Part shown: one piece after another, positions 17,955 through 26,894 of the stretch
How the letters are laid out: each line of letters starts with the position of its first letter
Position numbering within the stretch: position 1 is the stretch's first letter
NCBI GenBank assembly: GCA_023435725.1
Contig: JAEYRD010000097.1
Location: 12,641-76,640, forward strand
DNA length: 64,000 bases
From: Pseudomonadota bacterium
GTDB taxonomy: Bacteria > Pseudomonadota > Alphaproteobacteria > Rhizobiales > Xanthobacteraceae
Reading direction: 5' to 3'
Notes under the pieces: generated by a model
What the model was told of the DNA's origin: nothing
The model's database searches: none
What the model saw: the letters and a program-made list of their open reading frames with translations, nothing else
Position numbers and translations under genes: made by a program

Positions 17955-19103
17955 ATGGTGCCGGCCATGCCCCTCACGGTATTGTCCAAGTTCCTGCATC
18001 CCGATCCGCGTATCAGGCGCGAGCTCGTCGATCTCCTGTACACCTCGCTGCCGCAAGTGTTTGCCATCGGTATCACCTCCGTGACGGGTGCCGCGACGCT
18101 GGCCCTCATGAGCGGCGATATCGGCTATGCCGTGATCTCGGTCTTCATCCTCATCACGGCCGTAGCCCGCATCTACTCGCTGTTTCTCTACAAGTCCCGC
18201 GCTGCGCAGTTCTCCGATGCCGACGTGGTACGCTGGGAACGGCTCTACAGTGCCGGCGCTTCAGCCTTCGGCCTTGCGCTCGGCATGCTGTCCTATCGGG
18301 CGCTCCAGCTCGACGACGCACCCGGCGCCTGGATCGCGTTCGGACTCTCGATGTCGTTCTGCGTCGGCATGGTCTCGCGTGCAGCGATCCGTCCCTGGAT
18401 CATCCTCACAACCGCCGCCGTCCTGTTGACGCCGACCATCGTGGCCGGCCTGCTCCGGCCCGAACTCGCCTACAAGCTCGGCGCGGTCATGCTGGTGTTC
18501 TTCTGGCTGACCTTGCGGGAGGCCTCGAAGCATCTCAGCGCCGCCTTCGTCGAACGACTCGAGGCCAAGCATCGGCTGGCGCGGCAGGCGACCCACGACT
18601 TCCTCACCGGGCTGCCGAACCGCGCAGCGTTTCTCCAGGCGCTGGCGGAGACGGGCGAAGACTTCGCCATCATCGCCGTCGACCTCGACGGCTTCAAGCC
18701 GGTCAACGACCGTCACGGCCATCACGCCGGCGACGATCTGCTGCGCCAGGTGGCGGAGCGGCTGTCCTTCTGCGTCGGCAACACCGGCCTTGCCGCGCGT
18801 TTCGGCGGCGACGAGTTCATGGTGCTGAAGCCGGTTGCCGCCGGCAAAGCCGGGCGCGAGGAAGCGCTCGCGCTGGCGCGCCAGGCCATTCTGGACCTCT
18901 CGATGCCGTTCCTGCTGTCGGACATTCCCGTCCACATCGGCGCAAGCGCAGGCATCCTCGTCAGCACTGGCACGGCGAGCGCCGGCTCGACGGCGCAGCT
19001 CCTGGAGCGGGTCGATCGCGCGCTCTATGCGGCCAAGCGCGCCGGAGGCGGGCGATGGATGTGGTCGGACGAAGGTGCCGTTCCCGAACGCGCGGCAGGC
19101 TGA
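17955..19103 (+). CDS. Membrane-bound diguanylate cyclase
   Basis: A 382-residue protein. About six hydrophobic segments fill residues 30-190 and a GGDEF domain follows (about 210-370). The catalytic motif is intact (ARFGGDEFMVL, residues about 282-292), as is the domain start DFLTGLPNRAAF, so it should make cyclic di-GMP from GTP. The RxxD inhibitory site expected just before GGDEF is absent (the sequence there is GNTGLAARF). The membrane part is not a named sensor domain that I recognise. An AGGGAG stretch 8 bases before the ATG supports the start. Confidence 0.9.
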   Translation: MVPAMPLTVLSKFLHPDPRIRRELVDLLYTSLPQVFAIGITSVTGAATLALMSGDIGYAVISVFILITAVARIYSLFLYKSRAAQFSDADVVRWERLYSAGASAFGLALGMLSYRALQLDDAPGAWIAFGLSMSFCVGMVSRAAIRPWIILTTAAVLLTPTIVAGLLRPELAYKLGAVMLVFFWLTLREASKHLSAAFVERLEAKHRLARQATHDFLTGLPNRAAFLQALAETGEDFAIIAVDLDGFKPVNDRHGHHAGDDLLRQVAERLSFCVGNTGLAARFGGDEFMVLKPVAAGKAGREEALALARQAILDLSMPFLLSDIPVHIGASAGILVSTGTASAGSTAQLLERVDRALYAAKRAGGGRWMWSDEGAVPERAAG

Positions 19104-19118
19104 AACAGCCCGGTTCGA

Positions 19119-20084
19119 TCACACCTTGAGCAGCCGCACCCGCGTGCCCCAGGGATCGATCGCCTCCACGCCATTCGCAAGCGCCGTCACTTGCGCACCG
19201 CCCTTGCGCAGGCGCGCTTCCTGCGCCGCGAGCAGTTCCTGCTTCTCCGTCACCAGCGAGAACCAGGCGAGACCCGTCGTCTGATCGTCCCGCTGGCCGG
19301 CACCCTGGCTTTGCCAGACATTCATGCCGAGGTGATGGTGATAGCGGCCAGACGACAGGAACGCTGCGCCGTTGCGCTTGCGGGTCGGATCGAGGCCGAT
19401 CGTGCCGTGATAGAAGTTCTCCGCCTGCGCGAGATCGCCGACGCGCAAATGCATGTGGCCGACGCGCAGGCCGTCCGGCGCCTTGGCATAGTCGGCAATG
19501 CGCGGATTCGTCAGCGACAGCAAGTCCGGGATATTGAGCTCGTCGGTCGCCATCTGCACGCTGCCCTGGCTCCACTGCCATTGCGAGGGATCGCGGTCGG
19601 CATAGACCTCGATGCCGTTGCCTTCGGGATCGTCGAGATAGACGGATTCGCTGACGAGGTGATCGGCAAAGCCCGACAGCGGCACGCGATGCGAGGCGGC
19701 GTGCACCAGCCAGCGCGCAAGGTCCTTGCGGGTCGGCATCAGGAAGGCAGTGTGATAGAGGCCGGCGGCGTTGCGCGGCTCGATCGCGGCATCGGGACGG
19801 GCTTCCAGCACGAGCAGCGTGATGCCGCCCGTGCCGAGCCTTGCGGCGGTCGCCGAGCGCTCCATCACGGCGAGCCCGATCACGTCGCGGTAGTAGTCCG
19901 CGACCTTGTCGAGATTCTTAACCCGAAGCGTCACCATGCCGACCCGCATCGGCGTACGGCTGGCGTAAGTCGGGCCACCGCCCTGCGGCGTGCCCTCGGC
20001 GCGCGCCGCGGCTGCGGCCGCCATCGCGAGCGATGTCGCACCGGCGAGCTGAAGCAGGGTGCGGCGGGTGAGATCGATGGTCAT
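19119..20084 (-). CDS. VOC-superfamily dioxygenase-like protein with twin-arginine signal
   Basis: A 321-residue protein with two VOC (glyoxalase/extradiol dioxygenase) repeats, similar in layout to catechol 2,3-dioxygenase-like CatE. The metal-ligand candidates are visible: histidine in LYHTAFLMPT, glutamate in GNGIEVYADR, and histidines in LRVGHMHLRVGD and RYHHHLGMNVW. The N-terminus, MTIDLTRRTLLQLAGATSLA, is a twin-arginine signal with an alanine-rich cleavage region. Export of a VOC dioxygenase-like enzyme is unusual. The gene ends 15 bases from the convergent cyclase gene. Confidence 0.85.
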   Translation of the reverse strand: MTIDLTRRTLLQLAGATSLAMAAAAAARAEGTPQGGGPTYASRTPMRVGMVTLRVKNLDKVADYYRDVIGLAVMERSATAARLGTGGITLLVLEARPDAAIEPRNAAGLYHTAFLMPTRKDLARWLVHAASHRVPLSGFADHLVSESVYLDDPEGNGIEVYADRDPSQWQWSQGSVQMATDELNIPDLLSLTNPRIADYAKAPDGLRVGHMHLRVGDLAQAENFYHGTIGLDPTRKRNGAAFLSSGRYHHHLGMNVWQSQGAGQRDDQTTGLAWFSLVTEKQELLAAQEARLRKGGAQVTALANGVEAIDPWGTRVRLLKV

Positions 20085-20269
20085 GGGTTAGGGCTCGCTG
20101 AAGTCCTTGGGGCAATGCGGCGCAATGTCGGGCCGATTGCTACACGTTCGCGTGAGCAGCTCCCAATCACATGTTCGTCGGCCGTAGCGCTACGGAGGTC
20201 CTGCCCATCCGGCCAGTTTCCGGATCGGCCGTGACATCCCAGATTGAGGGCAACTTACAGGAGCCTTCC

Positions 20270-21136
20270 ATGACCGAGCCCACTCCGCTGTCTTCACTGT
20301 CGTCCGCGCTCGCGGATGTCGTGGCGCGCACCGCGCCGTCCATCGTCTCCGTGCATTCGCATCGCTCCCGCGCGACCGGCTTCGTCTGGAAGTCCGGCCT
20401 GATCGTCACCGCCGACGAAGCACTGGCCGATGAGGGCGAGGTCGAAATCGGCCTCCCCGACGGCAACACCGTGGCCGCCACGATCGCTGGCCGCGACCAC
20501 ACGACCGATATCGCGCTGCTGCGCACTGATGCCGGTATCGCCCCGGTCAAGCTGGCCGCCACGGTCCCGCCCCTCGGCGCGCTGTCGGTCGTGGTCGCGA
20601 CTAATCGCGATGCGCCGAGCGCGGCGCTCGGGATGGTTTCGCTGTCCGGTAAGAGCTGGCGAAGCCTGCGTGGCGGCGACATCGATGCACGGATCGAGCT
20701 CGACGCTCGCCTGCATCCCGCCCAACAGGGTGGCCTCGCACTGGATGCATCAGGCGAGGCTTTCGGCATGGCCGTGCTCGGACCTCGGCGCGTGCTGGTG
20801 ATCCCGACGGCGACGATCGAGCGCGTCGCGGCCCAGCTCGAGACACGCGGCCGGATCTCCCGTGGATATCTCGGCCTCGGGCTCCAGCCGGTGCGGCTCG
20901 ACGACGGTATCGGCGCGATGGTGATGAGTGTCGACAAGACCGGACCGTCGGCCGCGGCGGGCATCCGCCAGGGCGACGTGATCGTGGCGGTCAACGATCA
21001 GAAACTCTCGGGCGTACGCGCGCTGTCGCGGATGCTGGGTCCGGCGAGCGTCGGCGCGGTGGTCGTCGTCGCGGTACGTCGCGGCGGCGAGCCGGTCAGC
21101 TTCAAGGTCACGGTCGCCGAGAGGCCGGAGGCGTGA
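20270..21136 (+). CDS. HtrA-like PDZ protein with degenerate protease triad
   Basis: A 288-residue trypsin-like domain (about 1-185) plus one PDZ domain (about 195-285, SRGYLGLGLQPVRLDDGIGA). I chose the ATG at 20270 because CAGGAG lies 7 bases upstream; an in-frame ATG at 20171 has none. Compared with HtrA/DegP, the catalytic histidine of the TNNHVV motif is replaced (TADEAL, E50). The serine of NPGNSGGP is replaced (HPAQQGGL, Q153). The aspartate is kept (D80). There is no signal peptide, so the protein is probably cytoplasmic and not a protease. Its stop overlaps the start of the LuxR gene by 4 bases. Confidence 0.85.
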   Translation: MTEPTPLSSLSSALADVVARTAPSIVSVHSHRSRATGFVWKSGLIVTADEALADEGEVEIGLPDGNTVAATIAGRDHTTDIALLRTDAGIAPVKLAATVPPLGALSVVVATNRDAPSAALGMVSLSGKSWRSLRGGDIDARIELDARLHPAQQGGLALDASGEAFGMAVLGPRRVLVIPTATIERVAAQLETRGRISRGYLGLGLQPVRLDDGIGAMVMSVDKTGPSAAAGIRQGDVIVAVNDQKLSGVRALSRMLGPASVGAVVVVAVRRGGEPVSFKVTVAERPEA

Positions 21137-21495
21137 GCGAGGATAACGCACAGGAGATCGTCCTTTCCTTGGAAATCGACGATCCCGCCCTTGCCGATCG
21201 CCTGGCGACGCTGCTCGGCAACGTCGCCGGGCTTCGCCTTGCCGCGCCCGGCGAACAGCCCGCGGCGACGATCGTCGCGCGCGACATGCCCGAGGACATC
21301 GCGCTGACGCAGCGTGAACTCGACGTACTGGCGCTGATGGCCGAGGGCGCTTCCAACAAGATGATCGCACGTCAACTCGGCATCTCTGTGCACACCGTGA
21401 AATTCCACGTCGGCTCGCTGCTCGACAAGCTGGATGCCACCGGCCGCACCGATGCGGTGGCGCACGCGGCGCGCCGCGGCGTGATCGAGCTCTGA
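21133..21495 (+). CDS. Short LuxR-type HTH regulator with a shortened receiver-like N-terminus
   Basis: A 120-residue protein starting at a GTG within the overlap GTGA with the upstream stop, so translation is coupled. Residues 57-118 are a complete LuxR/FixJ winged-less HTH (LTQRELDVLALMAEGASNKM, then GISVHTVKFHVGSLLDKLDA). The N-terminal 50 residues resemble only the first strands and helix of a response-regulator receiver and stop near ATIVARD, so there is no room for a full phosphorylatable domain. It is likely constitutive or controlled by protein contact, perhaps with the HtrA-like partner. It converges with the histidine kinase gene. Confidence 0.85.
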   Translation: MSEDNAQEIVLSLEIDDPALADRLATLLGNVAGLRLAAPGEQPAATIVARDMPEDIALTQRELDVLALMAEGASNKMIARQLGISVHTVKFHVGSLLDKLDATGRTDAVAHAARRGVIEL

Positions 21496-21507
21496 AGCCG
21501 TCGGGCT

Positions 21508-22584
21508 TTATTGCGCCGATGTCGCAGGGAAGCTGAGCCGGACCGTGAGGCCCGGCGCATTGTCGTGCAGCGCAATCTCGGCGCCGTGGAGGCCGGCAAC
21601 CGCCGCGACCAGGCTCAAGCCCAGACCGTTGCCCGGTGTGTAACGGCTCTGTTCGAGCCGGTAGAAGCGCTTGAACACGTGATCGCGCTGGTCGGCCGGA
21701 ATGCCCGGACCATCGTCGGCGATCGCGATCACGGCCCCGCCGCCGGCGCTGCGACAAGTCACGGTGACCTGTCCTCCCGCACGGCCATGCTTGATCGCAT
21801 TGTCGACGAGATTGGCAATGGCATCGAACAGGAGGTCGCGGTCGCCTGTCACGGATACCTTGCGGTCGCCACCGAGGCTAAGATGGGTCGTGACCTGCTC
21901 GGCCGCGGCATCATAGAGTTCGACGACCTCGCCGGCGATCTCGGCAAGGTCGAGCGTCCGAAACGCGCTCCGGCGGGCGCGGGTCTCGATCTCCGAGATC
22001 CGCGTGATGGAGGCGAACATGCCCAGCACGGAATCGAGATCGGCAATGGTGTCGCCGATCAGCACCGCATCCACCTCGCTGTTGCGCGGCGCGTGATAGG
22101 CCTTCTCCAGCCGGCCACGCATGCGCGTCAGAGGCGTGCGCAGGTCATGGGCGACATTGTCGCTGGCCTGCTTGACCTCGCCCATCAACGTCTCAATGCG
22201 GTCGAGCATCTGGTTGAGGTTTTCGGCGACCCGGTCCCACTCGTCGTGGCTGCCGCGCAAGGGGATCCGCCGGTCGAGGCCGGACAGCATGATGGCGCGG
22301 CTGGTCGCGTTGATCTCCTCGATCCGCCCGACCGTCCGGCGCGTCACCAGCACGGCCGCGAGCCCGGCAAGCACCAGCAGCAGCACGGCGACCGCGACCA
22401 TCGCGAGCTCGATCATGCCCGTAAAGGCCTCATGATCGCCGGCATCACCGACCCGGCTCTGCACATAGCCGATGGTGCCGAAATAGACATAGCCCATGAT
22501 CGCCGCGACGATCAGCCCGAACGCCCCGATCGCGATCAGCGCCAGGCGGAAGGTCGAGGAGAGGAGCGTCTTAGCCAGGAGCAC
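21508..22584 (-). CDS. Sensor histidine kinase, HAMP type
   Basis: A 358-residue inner-membrane kinase. Two transmembrane segments (about 12-36 and 58-80) frame a periplasmic loop of only about 20 residues. A HAMP linker follows (about 81-135). The phosphoacceptor is H146 in NVAHDLRTPLTRMRGRL, and the ATPase domain has N, G1 and G2 boxes (NLVDNAIKHG, ADDGPGIPAD, GNGLGLSL). The very small loop suggests sensing in the membrane or through a partner. It overlaps the end of its response regulator gene by 14 bases, so the two are co-translated. Confidence 0.93.
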   Translation of the reverse strand: MLLAKTLLSSTFRLALIAIGAFGLIVAAIMGYVYFGTIGYVQSRVGDAGDHEAFTGMIELAMVAVAVLLLVLAGLAAVLVTRRTVGRIEEINATSRAIMLSGLDRRIPLRGSHDEWDRVAENLNQMLDRIETLMGEVKQASDNVAHDLRTPLTRMRGRLEKAYHAPRNSEVDAVLIGDTIADLDSVLGMFASITRISEIETRARRSAFRTLDLAEIAGEVVELYDAAAEQVTTHLSLGGDRKVSVTGDRDLLFDAIANLVDNAIKHGRAGGQVTVTCRSAGGGAVIAIADDGPGIPADQRDHVFKRFYRLEQSRYTPGNGLGLSLVAAVAGLHGAEIALHDNAPGLTVRLSFPATSAQ

Positions 22585-23263
22585 GGATGCAATATCCGAT
22601 GCCGCGGATGGTATGGATCAGCGGATAGGCCTGGCTGTCATCGACCTTGCGGCGCACGCGCCCGACATAGACATCGATGATGTTCGTGGACGGATCGAAA
22701 TGCAGGTCCCAGACGTGCTGCAGCAGCATCGCGCGGGAAACGACGCGGCCCTCGTTGCGGACGAGATATTCGAGCAACTGGAATTCCCGCGGCAACAAAG
22801 GAATCTTCCGGCCGCGGCGGCTCGCGTTGCGTGCGATCAGGTCGATGGTGAGGTCGCCGACCCGCAAGATCGTCTCCTTGGCGATGGTCTCGCTACGGCG
22901 GCCGAGCGCCTCGAGCCGCGCCAGCAGCTCGACGAAGGAGAACGGCTTGACGAGATAGTCATCGCCGCCGGCGCGCAAGCCGCGCACGCGGTCATCGACC
23001 TCGCCGAGCGCTGAGATGATCAGGAACGGCGCGGCGATGCCGTCATCGCGCAATTGGCGCATCACGGTGATGCCGTCGATATCCGGCAGCATGCGATCGA
23101 TGGTGATCACGGCATATTCGCGCGCGGCGCCGTGGCTCAGGGCTTCTCGCCCCGTGGCTGCGAGATCGACGTCGTAGCCCGAGGTCGTCAGCTCCTCGAG
23201 GAGCTGGCCTGCGGTTTCCGGATCGTCCTCGACGACCAGGATGCGGCGGTGACCTCCGGTCAT
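22571..23263 (-). CDS. OmpR/PhoB-family response regulator
   Basis: A 230-residue regulator. The receiver domain (about 6-118) has the acidic pair in VVEDDPE, the phosphorylation site D56 in TIDRMLPDIDG, and the lysine K106 in YLVKPFSF. The C-terminal winged helix (about 130-228) shows LLPREFQLLEYLVRNEGRVV and DVYVGRVRRKVDD. It is first in a two-gene unit with the kinase at 21508-22584. Its target genes cannot be told from the sequence; the glycine-rich secreted protein immediately upstream is a neighbour worth testing. Confidence 0.94.
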   Translation of the reverse strand: MTGGHRRILVVEDDPETAGQLLEELTTSGYDVDLAATGREALSHGAAREYAVITIDRMLPDIDGITVMRQLRDDGIAAPFLIISALGEVDDRVRGLRAGGDDYLVKPFSFVELLARLEALGRRSETIAKETILRVGDLTIDLIARNASRRGRKIPLLPREFQLLEYLVRNEGRVVSRAMLLQHVWDLHFDPSTNIIDVYVGRVRRKVDDSQAYPLIHTIRGIGYCIRAPG

Positions 23264-23364
23264 GCGAAACTCCGCGCGACGATCGCCATCAGACTATCCC
23301 GTTCCGGGGCTGAGCGGAACTGCCCGATGGCGATCGCGACCAATGGTGCGGTACGGTGATGCGA

Positions 23365-23928
23365 CTACCAATAGTCTCCGCACACATTGACCCATTGCCA
23401 GCCATAGGCTGTCCAGCTCCTCTGCCAGCAGCCGTCATCGTAATAGTTGGCATAGAAGAACGGACCGCCGACGAAGGCGAACCGGTTGAAGCGATGATGG
23501 CGGAAGAAGAAGGCATGGCGGCCGATGAAGGGTCTGCCGTGCCAAGAACCGCGCCAAGCCGTGCCAGCAAACCGCGGACCGAAGGCGGCGCGGGTCGCTA
23601 GCGGAGCACCGGCAAAGCGCGGCCCGATGGCTGCGTGGGCCGCCATTGGCGAACCGACGAAGCGGGCACCACCGAAACGAGCACCGCCCATGCCGCCAAC
23701 TCGCATGCCGCCGCCACCCCAACCGCCGACATGCATGCCGCCACCACCGAAATGACCGCCGCCGCCAAATCCGCCGTGTCCACCGCCTCCGAACCCGCCA
23801 CCACCAAACCCGCCATGTCCGCCGCCGCCGAATCCGCCACCGCCGCCGCGCGCGAGAACGGGCGGCGCGAGCGCCAGCGTTGCAACAACCGCCGCTGCGA
23901 CAAGGCCTGTGAGAAGCCTGTTGTTCAT
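23365..23928 (-). CDS. Glycine-rich secreted protein
   Basis: A 187-residue protein with a signal peptide (MNNRLLTGLVAAAVVATLAL, cleavage near VLARG). A glycine-rich repeat region of GGGGHGGFGGGGF type spans about residues 28-80. A C-terminal region rich in Phe, His, Tyr and Trp (RHAFFFRHHRFNRFAFVGG) ends with two spaced cysteines (DDGCWQRSW, WVNVCGDYW). Proteins like this are common in Bradyrhizobium and are usually unannotated; an extracellular or surface role is likely. It lies upstream of, and is transcribed in the same direction as, the two-component genes. Confidence 0.75.
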   Translation of the reverse strand: MNNRLLTGLVAAAVVATLALAPPVLARGGGGGFGGGGHGGFGGGGFGGGGHGGFGGGGHFGGGGMHVGGWGGGGMRVGGMGGARFGGARFVGSPMAAHAAIGPRFAGAPLATRAAFGPRFAGTAWRGSWHGRPFIGRHAFFFRHHRFNRFAFVGGPFFYANYYDDGCWQRSWTAYGWQWVNVCGDYW

Positions 23929-24055
23929 CGGAAAATCCTCCTTGCCGTGCGGTGGTCACCCCACCGCACCCGGAGGATCAGAAGAGGAGAATGCGTCGTC
24001 CCCTTCAACTTACAAATGCGCCAGATTCTGACGCGGGAGTTAGGGAGGCAAGCTC

Positions 24056-24242
24056 TCTCACTCCCTCGCCCCGTTCTTACGGGGAGAGGTGGGGTGAGGG
24101 GCTGCGTCCGCGAATTCGATCTGAGTTGGAGGGCGGCGCGTGCGAGTCGGAGGGACCTTTGATCTGGTCAACCTCGCGCCTGCCCCGGAATCCGCGCTGC
24201 GCGCGAATTCCGACCTCTCCCCGCAGAAGAGCGGAGAGAGGT
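24056..24242. repeat. Palindromic intergenic repeat, family B copy 2
   Basis: Contains CCCCGTTCTTACGGGGAGAG then GGTGGGGTGAGGGG, and at the far end CGACCTCTCCCCGCAG with GAGCGGAGAGAGG. The centre differs from copies 1 and 3: it carries CCGGAATCCGCGC with GCGCGAATTCCG. It occupies most of the 330-base gap between the glycine-rich gene and tex, where I see no further gene. Confidence 0.75.
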
Positions 24243-24258
24243 CAAGGCAGATGCGAGC

Positions 24259-26595
24259 TTACGCCCGCTTCCCGTTACTCTTCTCGGCAGCCCGCCGCAT
24301 TGCTTCGGCGAGCGCGCCGCCGCCCGAGGATTCCTGCTTGCGCGGCGCCGACGAGGTCATGCGGGAGGCATTGCGCGAGTTGTTGTCCCGCTGCATGCCG
24401 GGCGCGTCCTTCTTGGCGCCGACCTCGTCGTCGAGGCGCAGGGTCAGCGAGATGCGCTTGCGCGCGACCTCGAAGTCCAGCACCTTCACCTTGACGATGT
24501 CGCCGGGCTTCACCACGTCGCGCGGATCCTTGATGAAGGTCTTCGACATCGCCGAGATGTGCACGAGTCCGTCCTGGTGCACGCCGATGTCGACGAAGGC
24601 GCCGAAGGCGGCGACGTTGGTCACGGTGCCCTCGAGGATCATGCCCTTCTGGAGATCCTTGATCTCCTCGACGCCCTCCTTGAAGACCGCTGCCTTGAAT
24701 GCTGGGCGCGGATCGCGGCCGGGCTTTTCAAGTTCGCGCAGGATGTCGGTCACGGTCGGCAGGCCGAAGGTCTCGTCGACGAAATCCTTCGGCTTCAGCG
24801 TGCGCACGACGTCGCTGCTGCCGATCAGCGCCTTGATGTCGCTCTTGGTGGCGGCGAGGATCCGGCGCACCACCGGATAGGCTTCCGGATGCACGCCGGA
24901 GGCATCGAGCGGGTCCTCGCCACCGAGGATGCGCAGGAAGCCCGCGCACTGCTCGAACGCCTTCGGCCCGAGACGCGGCACCTCCTTGAGCGCCTTGCGC
25001 GACTTGAACGGGCCGTTGGCGTCACGGTGTGCCACGATGCTCTGCGCAAGACCGGAGCCTACGCCCGACACGCGGGCCAGAAGCGGTGCGGAGGCAGTGT
25101 TGACGTCGACGCCGACCGCGTTAACGCAGTCTTCGACCACGGCATCGAGCGACTTGGCGAGCTTGGCCTGGCCGAGGTCGTGCTGATACTGGCCGACACC
25201 GATCGCCTTGGGCTCGATCTTGACGAGCTCGGCGAGCGGATCCTGGAGCCGCCGCGCAATCGAGACCGCGCCGCGCAGGGTGACATCGAGGCCCGGCAAT
25301 TCCTCCGAGGCGAAAGCCGAGGCCGAATAGACCGACGCGCCGGCTTCGGACACGACGATCTTGGTCATCTTCAGCTCGGCCAGGCCCTTCACGAGATCGG
25401 CTGCGAGCTTGTCGGTTTCGCGCGAAGCGGTGCCGTTGCCGATCGCGATCAGCTCGACGCGATGCTTGAGCGCAAGTTTGCCGAGAATCGCGAGCGATTC
25501 GTTCCACTGCCGCTGCGGCTCGTGCGGATAGATCACAGCGGTATCGACGACCTTGCCGGTCGCGTCGGTGACGGCGACCTTGACGCCGGTGCGATAGCCG
25601 GGGTCGAGCCCCATGGTGGCGCGGGTACCGGCGGGCGCGGCCAGCAGCAGGTCGCGCAGGTTGGAGGCGAACACGCGCACGGCCTCGGTCTCGGCCGCGT
25701 TCCACAGCCGCATGCGCAGATCGATGTTCAGATGCACCTGGATCTTGGTACGCCAGGCCCAGCGCACGGTGTCGATCAGCCAGCGGTCGCCGGCGCGCTT
25801 GAGGTCGGCGATGCCGAACCGCTTCATGATCTTCAATTCATAGGCGCCCGGGACGCCCGCCGGCGGCGCTTCGGCTTCGGCCTGGATCTGGAGATCGAGG
25901 ATCTCTTCCTTCTCACCGCGGAACATCGCGAGGATGCGGTGCGAGGGCAGCTTCGTCAGCGGCTCGGAGAATTCGAAATAGTCGGCGAACTTCTCGCCTT
26001 CGGTCTTCTTGCCGTCGCGCACCTTGGAGGCCATGCGCGCATTGGTCCACATCTCCTCACGCAAGCTTCCGATCAGGTCGGCGTCTTCGTCGAAGCGCTC
26101 GACCAGGATGGCGCGGGCGCCGTCGAGTGCGGCCGCGGCGTCCGCAACGCCCTTCTCGGCGTTGATGAAGGCTTCGGCCACGACCTTCGGATCGTTGCCC
26201 GGCTCCGCCATCAGTTGATTGGCGAGCGGCTCGAGGCCGGCCTCCTTGGCGATCTCGGCCTTGGTGCGGCGCTTCGGCTTGAACGGCAGATAGATGTCTT
26301 CGAGGCGCGCCTTGCTGTCAGCCGCCATGATCGTGGCCTCCAGCGCGGCATCGAGCTTGCCCTGCTCACGGACCGATTCGAGGATGGCCTTGCGGCGGTC
26401 TTCGAGCTCACGCAGGTAAACCAGGCGCTCCTCCAGGGTGCGCAATTGCGCGTCGTCGAGCGCACCGGTCGCTTCCTTGCGGTAGCGGGCGATGAAGGGA
26501 ACCGTGGCGCCGCCGTCGAGCAGCGTCACCGCCGCCTCGACCTGCTCCGCCCGTACCCCAAGCTCCTGCGCAATCTTCTGGTTGATATTTGCCAC
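24259..26595 (-). CDS. tex: Tex-family RNA-binding transcription accessory protein
   Basis: A 778-residue protein covering the full Tex layout: N-terminal helical region, YqgF/RNase-H-like domain (TMGLDPGYRTGVKVAVTDAT), helix-hairpin-helix domain (ARVSGVGSGLAQSIVAHRD) and a C-terminal S1 domain (MILEGTVTNVAAFGAFVDIG through FEVARKRISLTLRLDDEV). The start is GTG, with AGAGGGAA at a suitable distance. Tex binds nucleic acid and affects transcription or RNA quality control. It is a single gene, divergent from the ring-opening amidohydrolase, with about 300 bases between them that hold no recognisable gene. Confidence 0.96.
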   Translation of the reverse strand: MANINQKIAQELGVRAEQVEAAVTLLDGGATVPFIARYRKEATGALDDAQLRTLEERLVYLRELEDRRKAILESVREQGKLDAALEATIMAADSKARLEDIYLPFKPKRRTKAEIAKEAGLEPLANQLMAEPGNDPKVVAEAFINAEKGVADAAAALDGARAILVERFDEDADLIGSLREEMWTNARMASKVRDGKKTEGEKFADYFEFSEPLTKLPSHRILAMFRGEKEEILDLQIQAEAEAPPAGVPGAYELKIMKRFGIADLKRAGDRWLIDTVRWAWRTKIQVHLNIDLRMRLWNAAETEAVRVFASNLRDLLLAAPAGTRATMGLDPGYRTGVKVAVTDATGKVVDTAVIYPHEPQRQWNESLAILGKLALKHRVELIAIGNGTASRETDKLAADLVKGLAELKMTKIVVSEAGASVYSASAFASEELPGLDVTLRGAVSIARRLQDPLAELVKIEPKAIGVGQYQHDLGQAKLAKSLDAVVEDCVNAVGVDVNTASAPLLARVSGVGSGLAQSIVAHRDANGPFKSRKALKEVPRLGPKAFEQCAGFLRILGGEDPLDASGVHPEAYPVVRRILAATKSDIKALIGSSDVVRTLKPKDFVDETFGLPTVTDILRELEKPGRDPRPAFKAAVFKEGVEEIKDLQKGMILEGTVTNVAAFGAFVDIGVHQDGLVHISAMSKTFIKDPRDVVKPGDIVKVKVLDFEVARKRISLTLRLDDEVGAKKDAPGMQRDNNSRNASRMTSSAPRKQESSGGGALAEAMRRAAEKSNGKRA

Positions 26596-26894
26596 GCGAG
26601 ATTCCCTCTATCCAAGCACGCAACGCGGGGCGAACCACCGGCTGCGGGACGCCGCTTATGGACCAACCAGGGTTGATTCATCAAGGTGCGGTGCGGAACC
26701 GTCGACAGAGGATTTTTGTTGAAACGATGCGATCTCGCCACAATCCTGCGGGTGTCGCGGCTTTCTCTCTCGTGTCGCCCAAGGCGAGCGTCAGTTATCC
26801 CACGGTGAAAGCGCAGCCCTTGCGGCTTGACAGATGCCACGGTTCCACGGCTGGTTGGTCCGCCGGACCAGCGAACTCCATGTGAGGACCAGTC

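Noticed and set aside
19297..19315. GGCACCCTGGCTTTGC as a sigma-54 promoter
   Set aside because: Spacing between GG and GC is 12 instead of 10, and it lies inside the VOC gene.
24559..26676. A 705-codon open frame on the plus strand
   Set aside because: It is the antisense shadow of tex; its composition is Arg/His/Asp-rich with no motif, as expected for the complement of a GC-rich gene.
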